Positions 8,723 through 17,300 of a stretch of DNA of 64,000 nt are shown here, piece after piece. The DNA is from Dyadobacter sp. CY326 (GTDB lineage: Bacteria > Bacteroidota > Bacteroidia > Cytophagales > Spirosomataceae): the NCBI RefSeq assembly GCF_021390515.1, contig NZ_JAJUXI010000002.1:186001-250000 (forward strand). The letters are read 5' to 3'. The first letter of the stretch is position 1; each line of letters begins with the position of its first letter. The notes beneath the pieces were generated by a model that was not told the origin of the DNA, made no database searches, and saw only the letters and a program-made list of their open reading frames with translations. The position numbers and the translations under genes were made by a program.

Positions 8723-9892
8723 ATGAAACAGATTAAACTACTTACTACACTGCTCCTTTTCTCACTGGTGCTTGCCACAAGTTGCCAGGATAACTTGGAG
8801 AAAAGCAATGCCGTTGGACCGCAAGAATCGTCTCTGGCGGCTTTAAGGGAAAAAATCAGTAAAGCGCACGCTTCTTTGCCTGTTGATGTCAAAAAGAATA
8901 TGCGGCAAACTTCGCAGCTGACGCTGAAAATGCACCCGGAATATCGCAATATCGTTTTGAAAGCGCTGAATGTGATTGAGCCGACGCCATGTGATGGAAA
9001 CACACCCATTAACATCTGGCTGGATCAGCAACTGAGCGACTGGAATTCGGAAGTAATCGGATATGTGCTGGATTTTGCCATGCTCGATTTGCCGACTTAT
9101 GATGCCCTTGTGTTTGAAAATAGCTCATCAAACCAGTATTTTGGCACAAGCGGACAATTTACGCAGAAGCTTACCAAAGGTTTCAAAGACCTGAAACGGT
9201 TTTGGAATATTGATTCAGACGGGATTGTCCTTGCCGCGATGCATGGCAACATGTTGCTGAACCGGGATAGAATTATTCGCACTTATGTTGCTGCATTCGG
9301 GCTAGATGCTGCAACCGCAGCTGTGTTTGCTGACATTGTTGTGGAGCTTGCTAACCAAGTGCCGCAATATAGAAAAGGAGATCATCCGATTTTCACTTTC
9401 AATGCATTTGCGCAATCTGGATTCGACTTCCCTCCTTATGGCGTCATTCCTGACAAAATTATCATGGGCGATGGCATTATGGAAGGGTTTGCAGCCATTG
9501 GATATGGGGATGTTGCGCCCCAGGCTATTCTTGCGCATGAGTTTGGGCACCATATCCAGTTTCAGCTCAATCTTTTTCCGGACGCGCAATCACCAGAAGG
9601 CACGCGCAGAACTGAGCTGATGGCTGATGCTTATGCGGCTTACTATTTGTCTCACGCGCGAGGCGCTTCAATGCAGTGGAAAAGGGTGAAGCAGTTTTTG
9701 AGTGTGTTTTTCAACATTGGTGATTGCTCTTTTAACAGTGACGGTCACCACGGCACGCCTACGCAAAGGCTGGCAGCGGCGGAATGGGCTTATAACCTGG
9801 CCAACAATGCACAGAAGCAAGGGCACATTCTCACTGTGGAGCAATTCACAGCACTTTTTGAGCAACAATTGCCGATCCTGATTACGAAATAA
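8723..9892 (+). CDS. Lipoprotein zinc metalloprotease (HExxH)
   Basis: A secreted lipoprotein of 389 residues. The lipobox is LATSC, after a 19-residue hydrophobic leader that starts at 8723; the longer frame from 8693 would bury the signal. The zinc motif HEFGHH gives His272, Glu273 and His276. Downstream TELMADAYAAYYLSHARG looks like the Glu-containing third-ligand helix of neutral zinc metallopeptidases (YpfJ-like). The C-terminus HGTPTQRLAAAEWAYNLA resembles the end of that family. It probably cleaves proteins at the cell surface; the substrate is unknown. A strong hairpin terminator follows directly. Confidence 0.75.
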   Translation: MKQIKLLTTLLLFSLVLATSCQDNLEKSNAVGPQESSLAALREKISKAHASLPVDVKKNMRQTSQLTLKMHPEYRNIVLKALNVIEPTPCDGNTPINIWLDQQLSDWNSEVIGYVLDFAMLDLPTYDALVFENSSSNQYFGTSGQFTQKLTKGFKDLKRFWNIDSDGIVLAAMHGNMLLNRDRIIRTYVAAFGLDAATAAVFADIVVELANQVPQYRKGDHPIFTFNAFAQSGFDFPPYGVIPDKIIMGDGIMEGFAAIGYGDVAPQAILAHEFGHHIQFQLNLFPDAQSPEGTRRTELMADAYAAYYLSHARGASMQWKRVKQFLSVFFNIGDCSFNSDGHHGTPTQRLAAAEWAYNLANNAQKQGHILTVEQFTALFEQQLPILITK

Positions 9893-9910
9893 GTCGTTTT
9901 ATCAGGCACA

Positions 9911-9946
9911 AAAAAAGAGGATGAACGTTGTTCATCCTCTTTTTTT
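9911..9946. terminator. Bidirectional rho-independent terminator
   Basis: AAAAAGAGGATGAAC and its inverted copy GTTCATCCTCTTTTT are separated by three bases, with A-runs on the left and T-runs on the right. It lies between the metalloprotease gene and the convergent barrel-protein gene and can serve both. Confidence 0.85.
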
Positions 9947-9970
9947 GTAACCAAATTTTGGTCGAAAAAA

Positions 9971-10546
9971 TTATTTAACCAAAGGGATAGCCCAGAAAAG
10001 GCTGGCTTGAATTACGCTGTTCTTGAAATCAGGATTAATGTCCTGGCCTGTGAAATTACCAACTTTCGAAAGTCCGGCAACATATCTCACGCCTACGCCC
10101 AAACCGATTGGTGACTGGTAACCAATGCCACCTGCTGCTGCAAGATCAAGGTTTTTAGCAAAATTATTGATCGTTTGATCAGGAATGTTGGTTGAAGTCC
10201 TGAACCCTGCTTGCGGGCCAAATTCAACGTAAAATCCGCCAGCCGTTTTGAATTTGAACATTACCGGAATGGTAACATAGCTGATTTTGAAATCCGATTT
10301 ACTTCCGGCATTGTTCACCTTGGCACCTTGTGTTGAGAAAAGAACCTCAGGCTGGATCGAAAATACTTTTCCAAATCCATAATTGATAACACCACCAAGA
10401 TGGTAACCCACCAATGCATCTGATTCAATATCACCGCCCGTGTAGTTACTAAAATTCAGACCGGCTTTGGGTCCGATGCTAAAAGACTGAGCGGAAGCTG
10501 ACTGAACAGCAACAAAAAATGCGACTACAAATAACAATTTTTTCAT
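9971..10546 (-). CDS. Outer-membrane beta-barrel protein (PorT/OMP_b-brl family)
   Basis: An exported barrel protein of 191 residues. The start at 10546 gives a signal peptide ending at ASAQS; the longer frame to 10621 has no signal. After cleavage it reads FSIGPKAGLNFSNYTGGD, the usual opening of small porin-like barrels in Bacteroidota, followed by alternating strands such as VGYHLGGVINYGFG and FYVEFGPQAGFRTS. It ends in a charged-hydrophobic C-terminus, LFWAIPLVK. It is probably an outer-membrane protein of unknown role. It is monocistronic, with a terminator at 9911. Confidence 0.75.
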   Translation of the reverse strand: MKKLLFVVAFFVAVQSASAQSFSIGPKAGLNFSNYTGGDIESDALVGYHLGGVINYGFGKVFSIQPEVLFSTQGAKVNNAGSKSDFKISYVTIPVMFKFKTAGGFYVEFGPQAGFRTSTNIPDQTINNFAKNLDLAAAGGIGYQSPIGLGVGVRYVAGLSKVGNFTGQDINPDFKNSVIQASLFWAIPLVK

Positions 10547-10882
10547 GATTGACATTAAGTTTAAATGATCTACAAATCCGCATCGAACGAGTCGAGCGAT
10601 CTGCCTTTGCAGCCACGGCAATTGCCGGAACCCTAACGGTTACATCCAAATGTTGTGCCATTCTCTGTTTTTGATCAAAAAATCCTTGTAAAGCCAAATC
10701 ATTTCAGGTAAAAGAAATAAAAAAAGAGGCAGCCTGGTTACAAGCTGCCTCTCTGGAAAGGCCAATGTCTTCTTAAATTTCAAGTGCCCTGGAATTTCCA
10801 CACTCGACGCTAATGCCAGTGTTGAAGTTCAAATTTCCGCCAGCAGTTTATCATTGAAACTGGCAAACGGCAATGGTCAATG
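10547..10882. other. Intergenic region between two minus-strand genes
   Basis: This 336-base stretch holds the terminator of the DUF2911 gene (10719-10752) and the leader of the barrel gene. I saw no TAnnTTTG-type promoter box and no RNA gene. The part nearest the barrel gene reads without stops for 75 bases in the barrel's own frame, but has no signal peptide character. Confidence 0.5.
10719..10752 (-). terminator. Rho-independent terminator of the DUF2911 gene
   Basis: AGAGGCAGC (10725-10733) pairs with GCTGCCTCT (10744-10752). On the minus strand it is followed by a run of T residues (10719-10724). It lies about 130 bases downstream of the DUF2911 stop. Confidence 0.8.
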
Positions 10883-11416
10883 TTACTTGATAGCAACGGG
10901 CACTTCTGTGTTTTCCCAACGCAACACGAAACCTTTTGGCGTTATTTCGTAAGCCATAACCTCGGTCATTGAAGCACTTTTTGCGGGCTTTGCTTTAACT
11001 GTCAGCACATCTTTGGAAGCATCTTTTGAAGTTTCGCCGCCGCGTTTGATGCCCCATTGGCCTGTTTGCGAGTTAAAAATGAATGACCATTCGCTCGCAC
11101 CAGGAAGTGCGTAAAGACTGTATTTTCCAGCTGGAAGCTTTTTCCCTTCAATTGTAATGTCCTTATCGGTTTCAAAAATGGTTGCCTCATTGGCACCAGC
11201 ACGCCACACTTTGTCGAATGGAACGAGGTCGCCAAATATTTTGCGCCCTTTTACAGAGGGGGCTGAATAATTAATGGTAATGTTAGCACCACCCGCTTTC
11301 CCAGTGGCGGTTTTTGCCGGACTTGGCTTTGCTCCATCTTGTGCCTGGCTCATGGTTGCTGTAAAAACGAATGCTAACATCATAGCAAAACCCTTCAAAA
11401 TCAATGTCTTCTTCAT
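10883..11416 (-). CDS. Exported DUF2911 protein
   Basis: A 177-residue exported protein with a signal peptide ending at SQAQD (about residue 26). The rest matches the DUF2911 family: ITINYSAPSVKGRKIFGDLVPFDKVWRAGANEAT is the hallmark segment, and LPAGKYSLYALPG and WSFIFNSQTGQWG follow. The family is widespread in Bacteroidota and has no established function. It is monocistronic, with its own terminator. Confidence 0.85.
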   Translation of the reverse strand: MKKTLILKGFAMMLAFVFTATMSQAQDGAKPSPAKTATGKAGGANITINYSAPSVKGRKIFGDLVPFDKVWRAGANEATIFETDKDITIEGKKLPAGKYSLYALPGASEWSFIFNSQTGQWGIKRGGETSKDASKDVLTVKAKPAKSASMTEVMAYEITPKGFVLRWENTEVPVAIK

Positions 11417-11726
11417 GTCAATAGTTTTTTGATTTACGATATCATTAATATTTCCCTCAATATCGTGAATTTGTACTATAAAACATTAGCCCTAGGATGC
11501 AGTGCGAATATTTAACATGCGGTTAATTCCTGATTTACCCTTAAACGACCCGAAAATATCACATCACATTTGCCGGTCCGATGCCACCACGACCACGCCA
11601 TTTAAGGTCGTCCCCTTCCTTTAAATAACTCGTGTCCACCGTTCGCAAGATGGCACACTTCTACATGCTAAACATTGAATCGCCAAAGTTTAGATTGCAC
11701 ACGATTTCAACGAAAAAGTTGATTTT
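11417..11726. other. Divergent intergenic region upstream of the toxin gene
   Basis: A 310-base region between DUF2911 (minus) and the toxin gene (plus), so it must hold both promoters. A small inverted repeat, TTTCAAC and GTTGATT, around a 6-base centre sits directly before the toxin start (about 11704-11723). It could be an operator for the antitoxin. I saw no clear -7 box and no RNA gene. Confidence 0.4.
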
Positions 11727-12116
11727 ATGAAATCTTTATATAATTACTTAAACTATTTGGTAACTTTGGCATCACGATCAGAAGTTGAGCAGTTTCTTGG
11801 AGAGTTCTTTGTGAAGTATAGGATTTTCGACATTCGTTTTATGGAGCGGACCAATACTAAGAACCTCGACACTTTTGCTCAGCTTGAATTGACCGCCTCT
11901 AAACGGAGGCAAATTATCGAGTCACTGAAAGTCGCGAATTATGTAGCAGGACCCATTGACGATATACTTTATAAAATTGCCAGTCTTTGGATCTTCGGTC
12001 AACACTATAAGAGTCAGGAAATATATATCAAGATTTCCCTTGGCAATGCCAATTCAAATGTGATATGCATTTCCTTTCATGTTGCCGAACACCCCATGAT
12101 TTATCCATTTAAATAG
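11727..12116 (+). CDS. MqsR-like toxin of a type II toxin-antitoxin pair
   Basis: A 129-residue cytoplasmic protein, probably an mRNA-cleaving toxin. The C-terminal half (about 75-129) resembles MqsR: YVAGPIDD, then a Trp-Phe-Gly segment, EIYIKISLG, and a terminal strand ICISFHVAEHP matching the end of MqsR. The N-terminal half reads as helices and strands (LEEF-type segments, FAQLELTASKRRQIIESL). The gene precedes its partner by five bases, the toxin-first order also found in mqsRA and higBA. The MqsR assignment is by eye from short motifs; a different RelE-fold toxin is possible. Confidence 0.65.
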   Translation: MKSLYNYLNYLVTLASRSEVEQFLGEFFVKYRIFDIRFMERTNTKNLDTFAQLELTASKRRQIIESLKVANYVAGPIDDILYKIASLWIFGQHYKSQEIYIKISLGNANSNVICISFHVAEHPMIYPFK

Positions 12117-12121
12117 AAGCC

Positions 12122-13144
12122 ATGAAAAGTCCAATAACAGGTAAGGACGCGATCTTGCATTGCGAACCGTCATCTTTAACCTTCCGAAAAGAAAAGTTTG
12201 ATTTTTTCTGGCATTATTACTTTTGCGAGGACTCGGGTGAGAAGTTCACAACAGATGAGTTGGACGATCTTGGAATCTCGCAAGTTTACAATCAATATCG
12301 CGAAAAATACCGGATTCCGTTTCCGGAGGAGATTAGGGAAATAAGACGGATGTATGATGTTTCGGCCAATAAAATGTCTGAAATATTGGGATTGGGCACC
12401 AATGCTTATCGGTTATATGAATCGGGTGAGATTCCATCGGTTTCGAATGGGCGGTTGATTTTGTCAGTCAAAGATCCGGCGACATTCATTCGGCAAGTTC
12501 AGGCGAGCTCGCATATTTTGACAGAAAAAGAGGTTAAAAAACTGGTGTCAAAAGCAGAGCAGGTCATTGCGGATAATGCAAAGCACGCCTGGGATCTTTT
12601 GTTTCTTGATCAAATTTTTGAAAATCAAGCTCCGTCGACATTCAACGGATTTAAAAGGCCCGATATGGAGAAAATTTCGAATATGATCGCCTTTTTTGAT
12701 TCTAAAATCAAAGGACTTTACAAAACGAAATTGAACAAGCTGCTTTTTTACGCCGATTTCACTTCGTATGCGCGGACAGGTTATGCAATTTCAGGCATTT
12801 CTTACCGGGCAATCCAGTTCGGGCCGGTGCCTTCGCAATATCAGAAAATGTATGTCAAACTTTGTGACGACGCCAAGTTATCGATTGATCAGGTTGAGGT
12901 TGGCAATGGGAATTATGGTGAAGTGATTTCAACGAAAAACACTTTCGACCCATCCCAATTCAGCGAAATTGAGTTAAAAACTTTGGCGGATGTGTGCGAG
13001 GTTTATGGCAAAATGCAGACAGCAGCGCTGGTGGATGCGAGCCATTTGGAAAAAGGTTGGATTGACAATGAACAGGCAAAATCATTCATTAGTTTTCAGG
13101 ATTCGGCATTTTATTTACTCAATAACACTTTGCCGGTGAGCTGA
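12122..13144 (+). CDS. Antitoxin with MqsA-like N-terminus, HTH and Panacea (SocA/DUF4065) domain
   Basis: A 340-residue antitoxin. Residues 1-60 look like a worn-out MqsA zinc-binding domain: the MqsA opening CPxC is replaced by SPIT, and the second CxxC reads CEDS (Cys35), so zinc binding is doubtful. Residues 68-115 are an XRE-type helix-turn-helix (EEIREIRRMYDVSANKMSEILGLG) as in MqsA. Residues about 185-300 are a Panacea/SocA-like domain (NKLLFYADF, then YRAIQFGPVP). In known PanTA systems the Panacea domain neutralises the partner toxin. It probably also represses its own promoter. It is five bases behind the toxin gene. A weak hairpin follows. Confidence 0.8.
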   Translation: MKSPITGKDAILHCEPSSLTFRKEKFDFFWHYYFCEDSGEKFTTDELDDLGISQVYNQYREKYRIPFPEEIREIRRMYDVSANKMSEILGLGTNAYRLYESGEIPSVSNGRLILSVKDPATFIRQVQASSHILTEKEVKKLVSKAEQVIADNAKHAWDLLFLDQIFENQAPSTFNGFKRPDMEKISNMIAFFDSKIKGLYKTKLNKLLFYADFTSYARTGYAISGISYRAIQFGPVPSQYQKMYVKLCDDAKLSIDQVEVGNGNYGEVISTKNTFDPSQFSEIELKTLADVCEVYGKMQTAALVDASHLEKGWIDNEQAKSFISFQDSAFYLLNNTLPVS

Positions 13145-13175
13145 GCTAAACTGCATCTTGGTATAATTATTGAAG

Positions 13176-13215
13176 TGCCTTCATTAGCAAATCTGCCGGT
13201 GAAGGCATTTGCATT
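13176..13215 (+). terminator. Putative terminator after the toxin-antitoxin pair
   Basis: TGCCTTCA (13176-13183) and TGAAGGCA (13200-13207) form an 8-base stem with a 16-base loop, followed by a weak T-rich stretch. The T-run is poor, so the call is tentative. Confidence 0.4.
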
Positions 13216-13285
13216 TCTTGCTTGAAATCAACAATTTACCCTCACTCTTGAACCTCGAAATCTTAATCCATCTCGCCCATATCCC

Positions 13286-14071
13286 ATGAACGAAGAAGAT
13301 CAATCTCCGCAGCTCACCGACGATGAACGGAAGCTGTTTGAAGACCTCATGCCCGAAGACTTAGCTGAAATCATGGACAACGGCGTCAACAGACGGCATT
13401 TTATGAAATTAATGACTTTGGCGGGTGGCGGCTTGCTAGCCTGGCAGTCGGCCGTTGCGGAACAAGTTATCACACGGCCACTTACGTCTCCACAACCAAA
13501 CACGCTCGCGCCTGAGACGATTGAAAACGGCGTGGATGTGGCTTTCAAAATCAATGGTGCGGCCAAAAAAGTGGTGGTCGATTCGCGGATGACGCTGCTG
13601 GACACATTGCGGGAAAAACTGGACTTAACCGGCTCTAAAAAGGGTTGCGATCATGGCCAATGCGGTGCTTGCACGGTGATTGTCGATGGGCGACGGGTTT
13701 TGAGCTGTCTTACATTGGCGGTCAGCTGCGAAGGAAAATCGGTGAAAACAATCGAAGGCATTGCGCAAGGAAATGCTTTGCACCCCATTCAGGAAGCATT
13801 CATTAAACACGACGGTTTCCAATGCGGCTTCTGCACACCAGGGCAAATTTGCTCGGCGGTGGCATTAATGGACGAAGCGAAAAGCGGTGATGCGAGTTAT
13901 GTGACCAAAAATGTCCGCAAAAAAGTCGCGCCGGTTAAGCTGTCCAATGAGGAGATCCGGGAGCGGATGTCTGGAAATATTTGTCGGTGCGGCGCCTATC
14001 CCAACATTGTTGCGGCGATTCAGGAAGTGCATAGCGGGAAAGCGGTCGAACAAAACTGGATGCTGATATGA
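13286..14071 (+). CDS. Aldehyde oxidoreductase iron-sulfur subunit (PaoA type), Tat-exported
   Basis: The 2Fe-2S subunit of a molybdenum hydroxylase, passing electrons from the molybdenum centre. The plant-ferredoxin-type cluster is bound by Cys121, 126, 129 and 141, and the second cluster by Cys180, 183, 233 and 235 (QCGFCTPGQ and NICRCGAYP). An acidic N-terminal extension of about 34 residues precedes a twin-arginine motif (NRRHFMKLM, Arg36-37) and a hydrophobic stretch, so the complex is probably exported by the Tat route. It is first of three genes; its stop overlaps the next start by four bases. Confidence 0.9.
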   Translation: MNEEDQSPQLTDDERKLFEDLMPEDLAEIMDNGVNRRHFMKLMTLAGGGLLAWQSAVAEQVITRPLTSPQPNTLAPETIENGVDVAFKINGAAKKVVVDSRMTLLDTLREKLDLTGSKKGCDHGQCGACTVIVDGRRVLSCLTLAVSCEGKSVKTIEGIAQGNALHPIQEAFIKHDGFQCGFCTPGQICSAVALMDEAKSGDASYVTKNVRKKVAPVKLSNEEIRERMSGNICRCGAYPNIVAAIQEVHSGKAVEQNWMLI

Positions 14072-15060
14072 AACCATTTAAATACATCAATGCGAAAGAC
14101 GCTCCTGCGGCGGTCAAGCTTGTTTCTGAAAATCCAAATGCGCGGTTTCTGGCCGGTGGAACCAATTTACTGGATTTGATGAAGGAAAATGTGGAGCAGC
14201 CGGACGAAGTCATTGACATTACACGCATTGCTTTGACTCAAATCAAGGCGACAAGTGCTGGCGTTTCCATTGGCGGGCTCGGAAAAAATACGGATGCGGC
14301 CAATCATCCAATGATCCGTCAAAATTATCCGCTGCTTACACAGGCGATTCTGGCAGGCGCCTCGGGACAGATCCGCAATATGGCGACCAATGGAGGAAAT
14401 TTGCTGCAAAGGACGCGCTGCCCATATTTTTACGATGTCAATATGCCTTGCAACAAACGCGAACCCGGATCAGGCTGCGGCGCTTTGGAAGGCATCAACC
14501 GAATGCACGCGATCTTCGGCTGGTCCGAAACGTGCGTTGCCGTATTTCCGTCTGACATGGCCATTGCACTCGCGGCGCTGGATGCGGTTGTAAAAATCCA
14601 GAGTCCAGGCGGGCAGGAAAAATCAATTCCATTCGCAGACTTTCACCGGTTGCCTGGCGATACACCAGAAAAGGACACAAACCTGGGCCACGGGGAATTG
14701 ATCACAGCGATTGAGATTCCTAAGAACAATTTTGCCGAACATTCTTATTATCTCAAAGTGCGCGACAGGGCTTCCTATGCTTTTGCACTCGTGTCTGTGG
14801 CGGCCGCATTGGAAATGAATGGCAATGTGATCAAACAAGCCCGGCTTGCGATGGGCGGTGTGGCTCACAAGCCTTGGCGTGCATTGAAAGCAGAGCAAAT
14901 GCTCGTGGGAAAAGAGCCAACAGAGGCCAATTTTAAACTTGCCGCAGATGCGGAGATGGCGGAGGCTAAGCCATTGGAACACAACAAATTTAAAGTTGAA
15001 CTTGGCAATCGCAGCATTGTGCTTGCACTACAAATGGCTTTCAATAGCGACAAATCCTGA
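14068..15060 (+). CDS. Aldehyde oxidoreductase FAD subunit (PaoB type)
   Basis: The FAD-binding subunit of the molybdenum hydroxylase, 330 residues. RFLAGGTNLLDLMK (about 27-39) is the FAD-binding loop of the family. Four cysteines at 118, 128, 137 and 156 (RTRCPYF, MPCNKRE, GSGCGAL, ETCVAV) match the extra 4Fe-4S cluster seen in PaoB. The start overlaps the PaoA stop as ATGA, so translation is coupled. The order small-FAD-large follows E. coli paoABC. The natural aldehyde or heterocycle substrate is unknown. Confidence 0.9.
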   Translation: MKPFKYINAKDAPAAVKLVSENPNARFLAGGTNLLDLMKENVEQPDEVIDITRIALTQIKATSAGVSIGGLGKNTDAANHPMIRQNYPLLTQAILAGASGQIRNMATNGGNLLQRTRCPYFYDVNMPCNKREPGSGCGALEGINRMHAIFGWSETCVAVFPSDMAIALAALDAVVKIQSPGGQEKSIPFADFHRLPGDTPEKDTNLGHGELITAIEIPKNNFAEHSYYLKVRDRASYAFALVSVAAALEMNGNVIKQARLAMGGVAHKPWRALKAEQMLVGKEPTEANFKLAADAEMAEAKPLEHNKFKVELGNRSIVLALQMAFNSDKS

Positions 15061-15077
15061 CCTTAATCCCTGACTTC

Positions 15078-17198
15078 ATGCAAGATAAAAATACAACCAT
15101 CGGCAAACCTGTCAACCGCATTGACGGCATCCTGAAAGTGACAGGAAAAGCGGATTATTCGACGGATCATCCTGTGCAGAATCCCGCTTATGCTGTCATT
15201 TTTAAGAGCACAATTGCGTCTGGAAAGATCAAGCGCATTGACAGCATTGCTGCTGAAAAATCGGCTGGCGTTTTGGCTGTGATTACACACAACAATGCGC
15301 CTAAGCTCAATCCCAAAGGCGGCATTCGGGGTGGTGCACTGTTACAAAATGCGGATGTGCTATTTTACGGACAACACATTGGCGTGGTTGTAGCGGAGAC
15401 TTTTGAACAAGCACGGCATGCGGCAGATCTGATCAAAGTGGAATACGAGCAGAGCGATGCAAGAATTGATTTTGAAAAAATATATAAGGACGGCGTAAAG
15501 CCAAAAGATAAGGAAGACGAAAAGCGCGGAGATGCAAAAGCAGCATTGGAAAATGCAGAAGTCAAAATAGAAGAAACATACGCGACGCCAATTTATCACC
15601 ATCATCCGCTCGAACCACATGCGACGATTGCAGAATGGCAAGGCGACAAACTGACGCTTTACAACAGCTCGCAAATCGTGAACGGAGCTCAAAATGCGGC
15701 TGCATTGACGCTGAATCTCAAACCTGAAAATGTCCACATTGTCTCGCCTTACATTGGCGGAGGTTTTGGCTCGAAAGGTGGACAGTGGGGCAACCTGATA
15801 TTAGCCGCCATAGCCGCAAAAATGGTGAACCGGCCAGTAAAGCTGGCTTTAACACGGCAACAAATGTTCAATTCCGTCGGTTTTCGGCAACGGAATTATC
15901 AGAAGGTCAGTTTGGCTGCGACCAAAGATGGAAAACTGACTGCATTGGCGCATGAAACGAGCACGCACGCTGCTATTCAGGATGAGTTTGTGGAGCCTTG
16001 CGGCGACTGCTCAAAAATTATGTATGACACGCCTAACTCGCTCATTTCCTATCGCGTGACGCCCATGAACCTGATCCTGCCCACATACACACGCGGACCG
16101 GGGAAGTCTACGGGCAGCTTTGCATTGGAATCGGCGATGGACGAATTGGCCTATAAATTAAAGATGGACCCGATTGCATTTCGGCTTAAAAATGAGCCGG
16201 AAAAAGATCCATCCAATGGAAAACCGTGGTCTTCGCGAAAAGTGGTGGAATGTTTAAATGTCGGTGCCAAAGCATTTGGTTGGGAAAAACGTAAGATGGA
16301 GCCGCGACAGCTTATTCAGGACAATTACTTGATTGGCTATGGCGTGGCTTGCGGGACTTACCCGGCGCATCAGCGCGATTCTTCGGCAATTGTAAAATTG
16401 AAACGTGAGGGAAACAATGTAACTGCAACGATCGAGCTTGCTGCGGCGGACTTGGGGACAGGAACTTACACCATTCTTGCACAGACTGCCGCTGATGCAT
16501 TGGATTTGCCGATAAACAAAATTACAGTGAAAATCGGAGATTCGGACTTGCCGCCTGCTGCTGGCTCGGTGGGTTCTGTGGGCGCGACGAGTTATGCCAA
16601 TGTGGTGAATGACGTTTGCAATAAGGTGACCGATGAGCTGATTGCTCGCTCTGGCAAACAATATTTTGTCCGCCCTACTGCGTCTCAATTGATGATTTCC
16701 GAGAAAATCGCCGACATTCAGGCAAGGGCTGATTCCAAACCGCTGGAAACGGCTGAGCAATATTCATCCCATAGTTTCAATGCTAATTTTGCAGAAGTCT
16801 GGGTCAACCAGTCCACTGGAATGGTGCGTGTCGAGCGCTTTCTGGCGGTGACCGGAGCAGGGAAAATTCTTAATCCAAAAACGGCCCGCTCGCAGATCAT
16901 TGGCGGCAATGTTTGGGGAATTGGCATGGCGCTGACTGAGGAATCCATTGTCGATCCCCGTTACGGACATTTCGTGACCCGATCTTTGGCGGAATATCAC
17001 GTTCCATCTAACCTGGACATCGGTGAGCTGGATGCAATTTTTATCAAGGAAGAAGATACGCTGTCTAACAAGTTAGGGATAAAAGGAATAGGAGAAGTTG
17101 GGATTGTGGGCGTTGCGGCCGCGGTGGCTAATGCTGTTTTCAACGCAACTGGAAAGCGGATTCGAGAGCTCCCTATTTTGCCCGACAAGTTGTTGTAA
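15078..17198 (+). CDS. Aldehyde oxidoreductase molybdenum subunit (PaoC type)
   Basis: The catalytic subunit carrying the molybdopterin cofactor, 706 residues. GGGFGSKGG at about 226-234 is the cofactor-binding loop. GIGEVG near the C-terminus supplies the catalytic glutamate (about Glu673), which is conserved throughout the family. It oxidises an aldehyde or related compound, with electrons passing to PaoA and PaoB. It follows the FAD subunit by 17 bases. No maturation chaperone gene (PaoD/XdhC type) is next to it, so it must be supplied elsewhere. Confidence 0.9.
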   Translation: MQDKNTTIGKPVNRIDGILKVTGKADYSTDHPVQNPAYAVIFKSTIASGKIKRIDSIAAEKSAGVLAVITHNNAPKLNPKGGIRGGALLQNADVLFYGQHIGVVVAETFEQARHAADLIKVEYEQSDARIDFEKIYKDGVKPKDKEDEKRGDAKAALENAEVKIEETYATPIYHHHPLEPHATIAEWQGDKLTLYNSSQIVNGAQNAAALTLNLKPENVHIVSPYIGGGFGSKGGQWGNLILAAIAAKMVNRPVKLALTRQQMFNSVGFRQRNYQKVSLAATKDGKLTALAHETSTHAAIQDEFVEPCGDCSKIMYDTPNSLISYRVTPMNLILPTYTRGPGKSTGSFALESAMDELAYKLKMDPIAFRLKNEPEKDPSNGKPWSSRKVVECLNVGAKAFGWEKRKMEPRQLIQDNYLIGYGVACGTYPAHQRDSSAIVKLKREGNNVTATIELAAADLGTGTYTILAQTAADALDLPINKITVKIGDSDLPPAAGSVGSVGATSYANVVNDVCNKVTDELIARSGKQYFVRPTASQLMISEKIADIQARADSKPLETAEQYSSHSFNANFAEVWVNQSTGMVRVERFLAVTGAGKILNPKTARSQIIGGNVWGIGMALTEESIVDPRYGHFVTRSLAEYHVPSNLDIGELDAIFIKEEDTLSNKLGIKGIGEVGIVGVAAAVANAVFNATGKRIRELPILPDKLL

Positions 17199-17300
17199 TA
17201 ATGTGATAAATACAATTACGGGTCGTTGGATGCATCATTCTGCTTTCGGTATTTTTCAAGCAATATCTCCTTTTCCTAAAAAGTATCTGAACTGAATCAT

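Noticed and set aside
9911..9946. Operator for the barrel or protease gene
   Set aside because: The A- and T-runs and the place between convergent genes fit a terminator.
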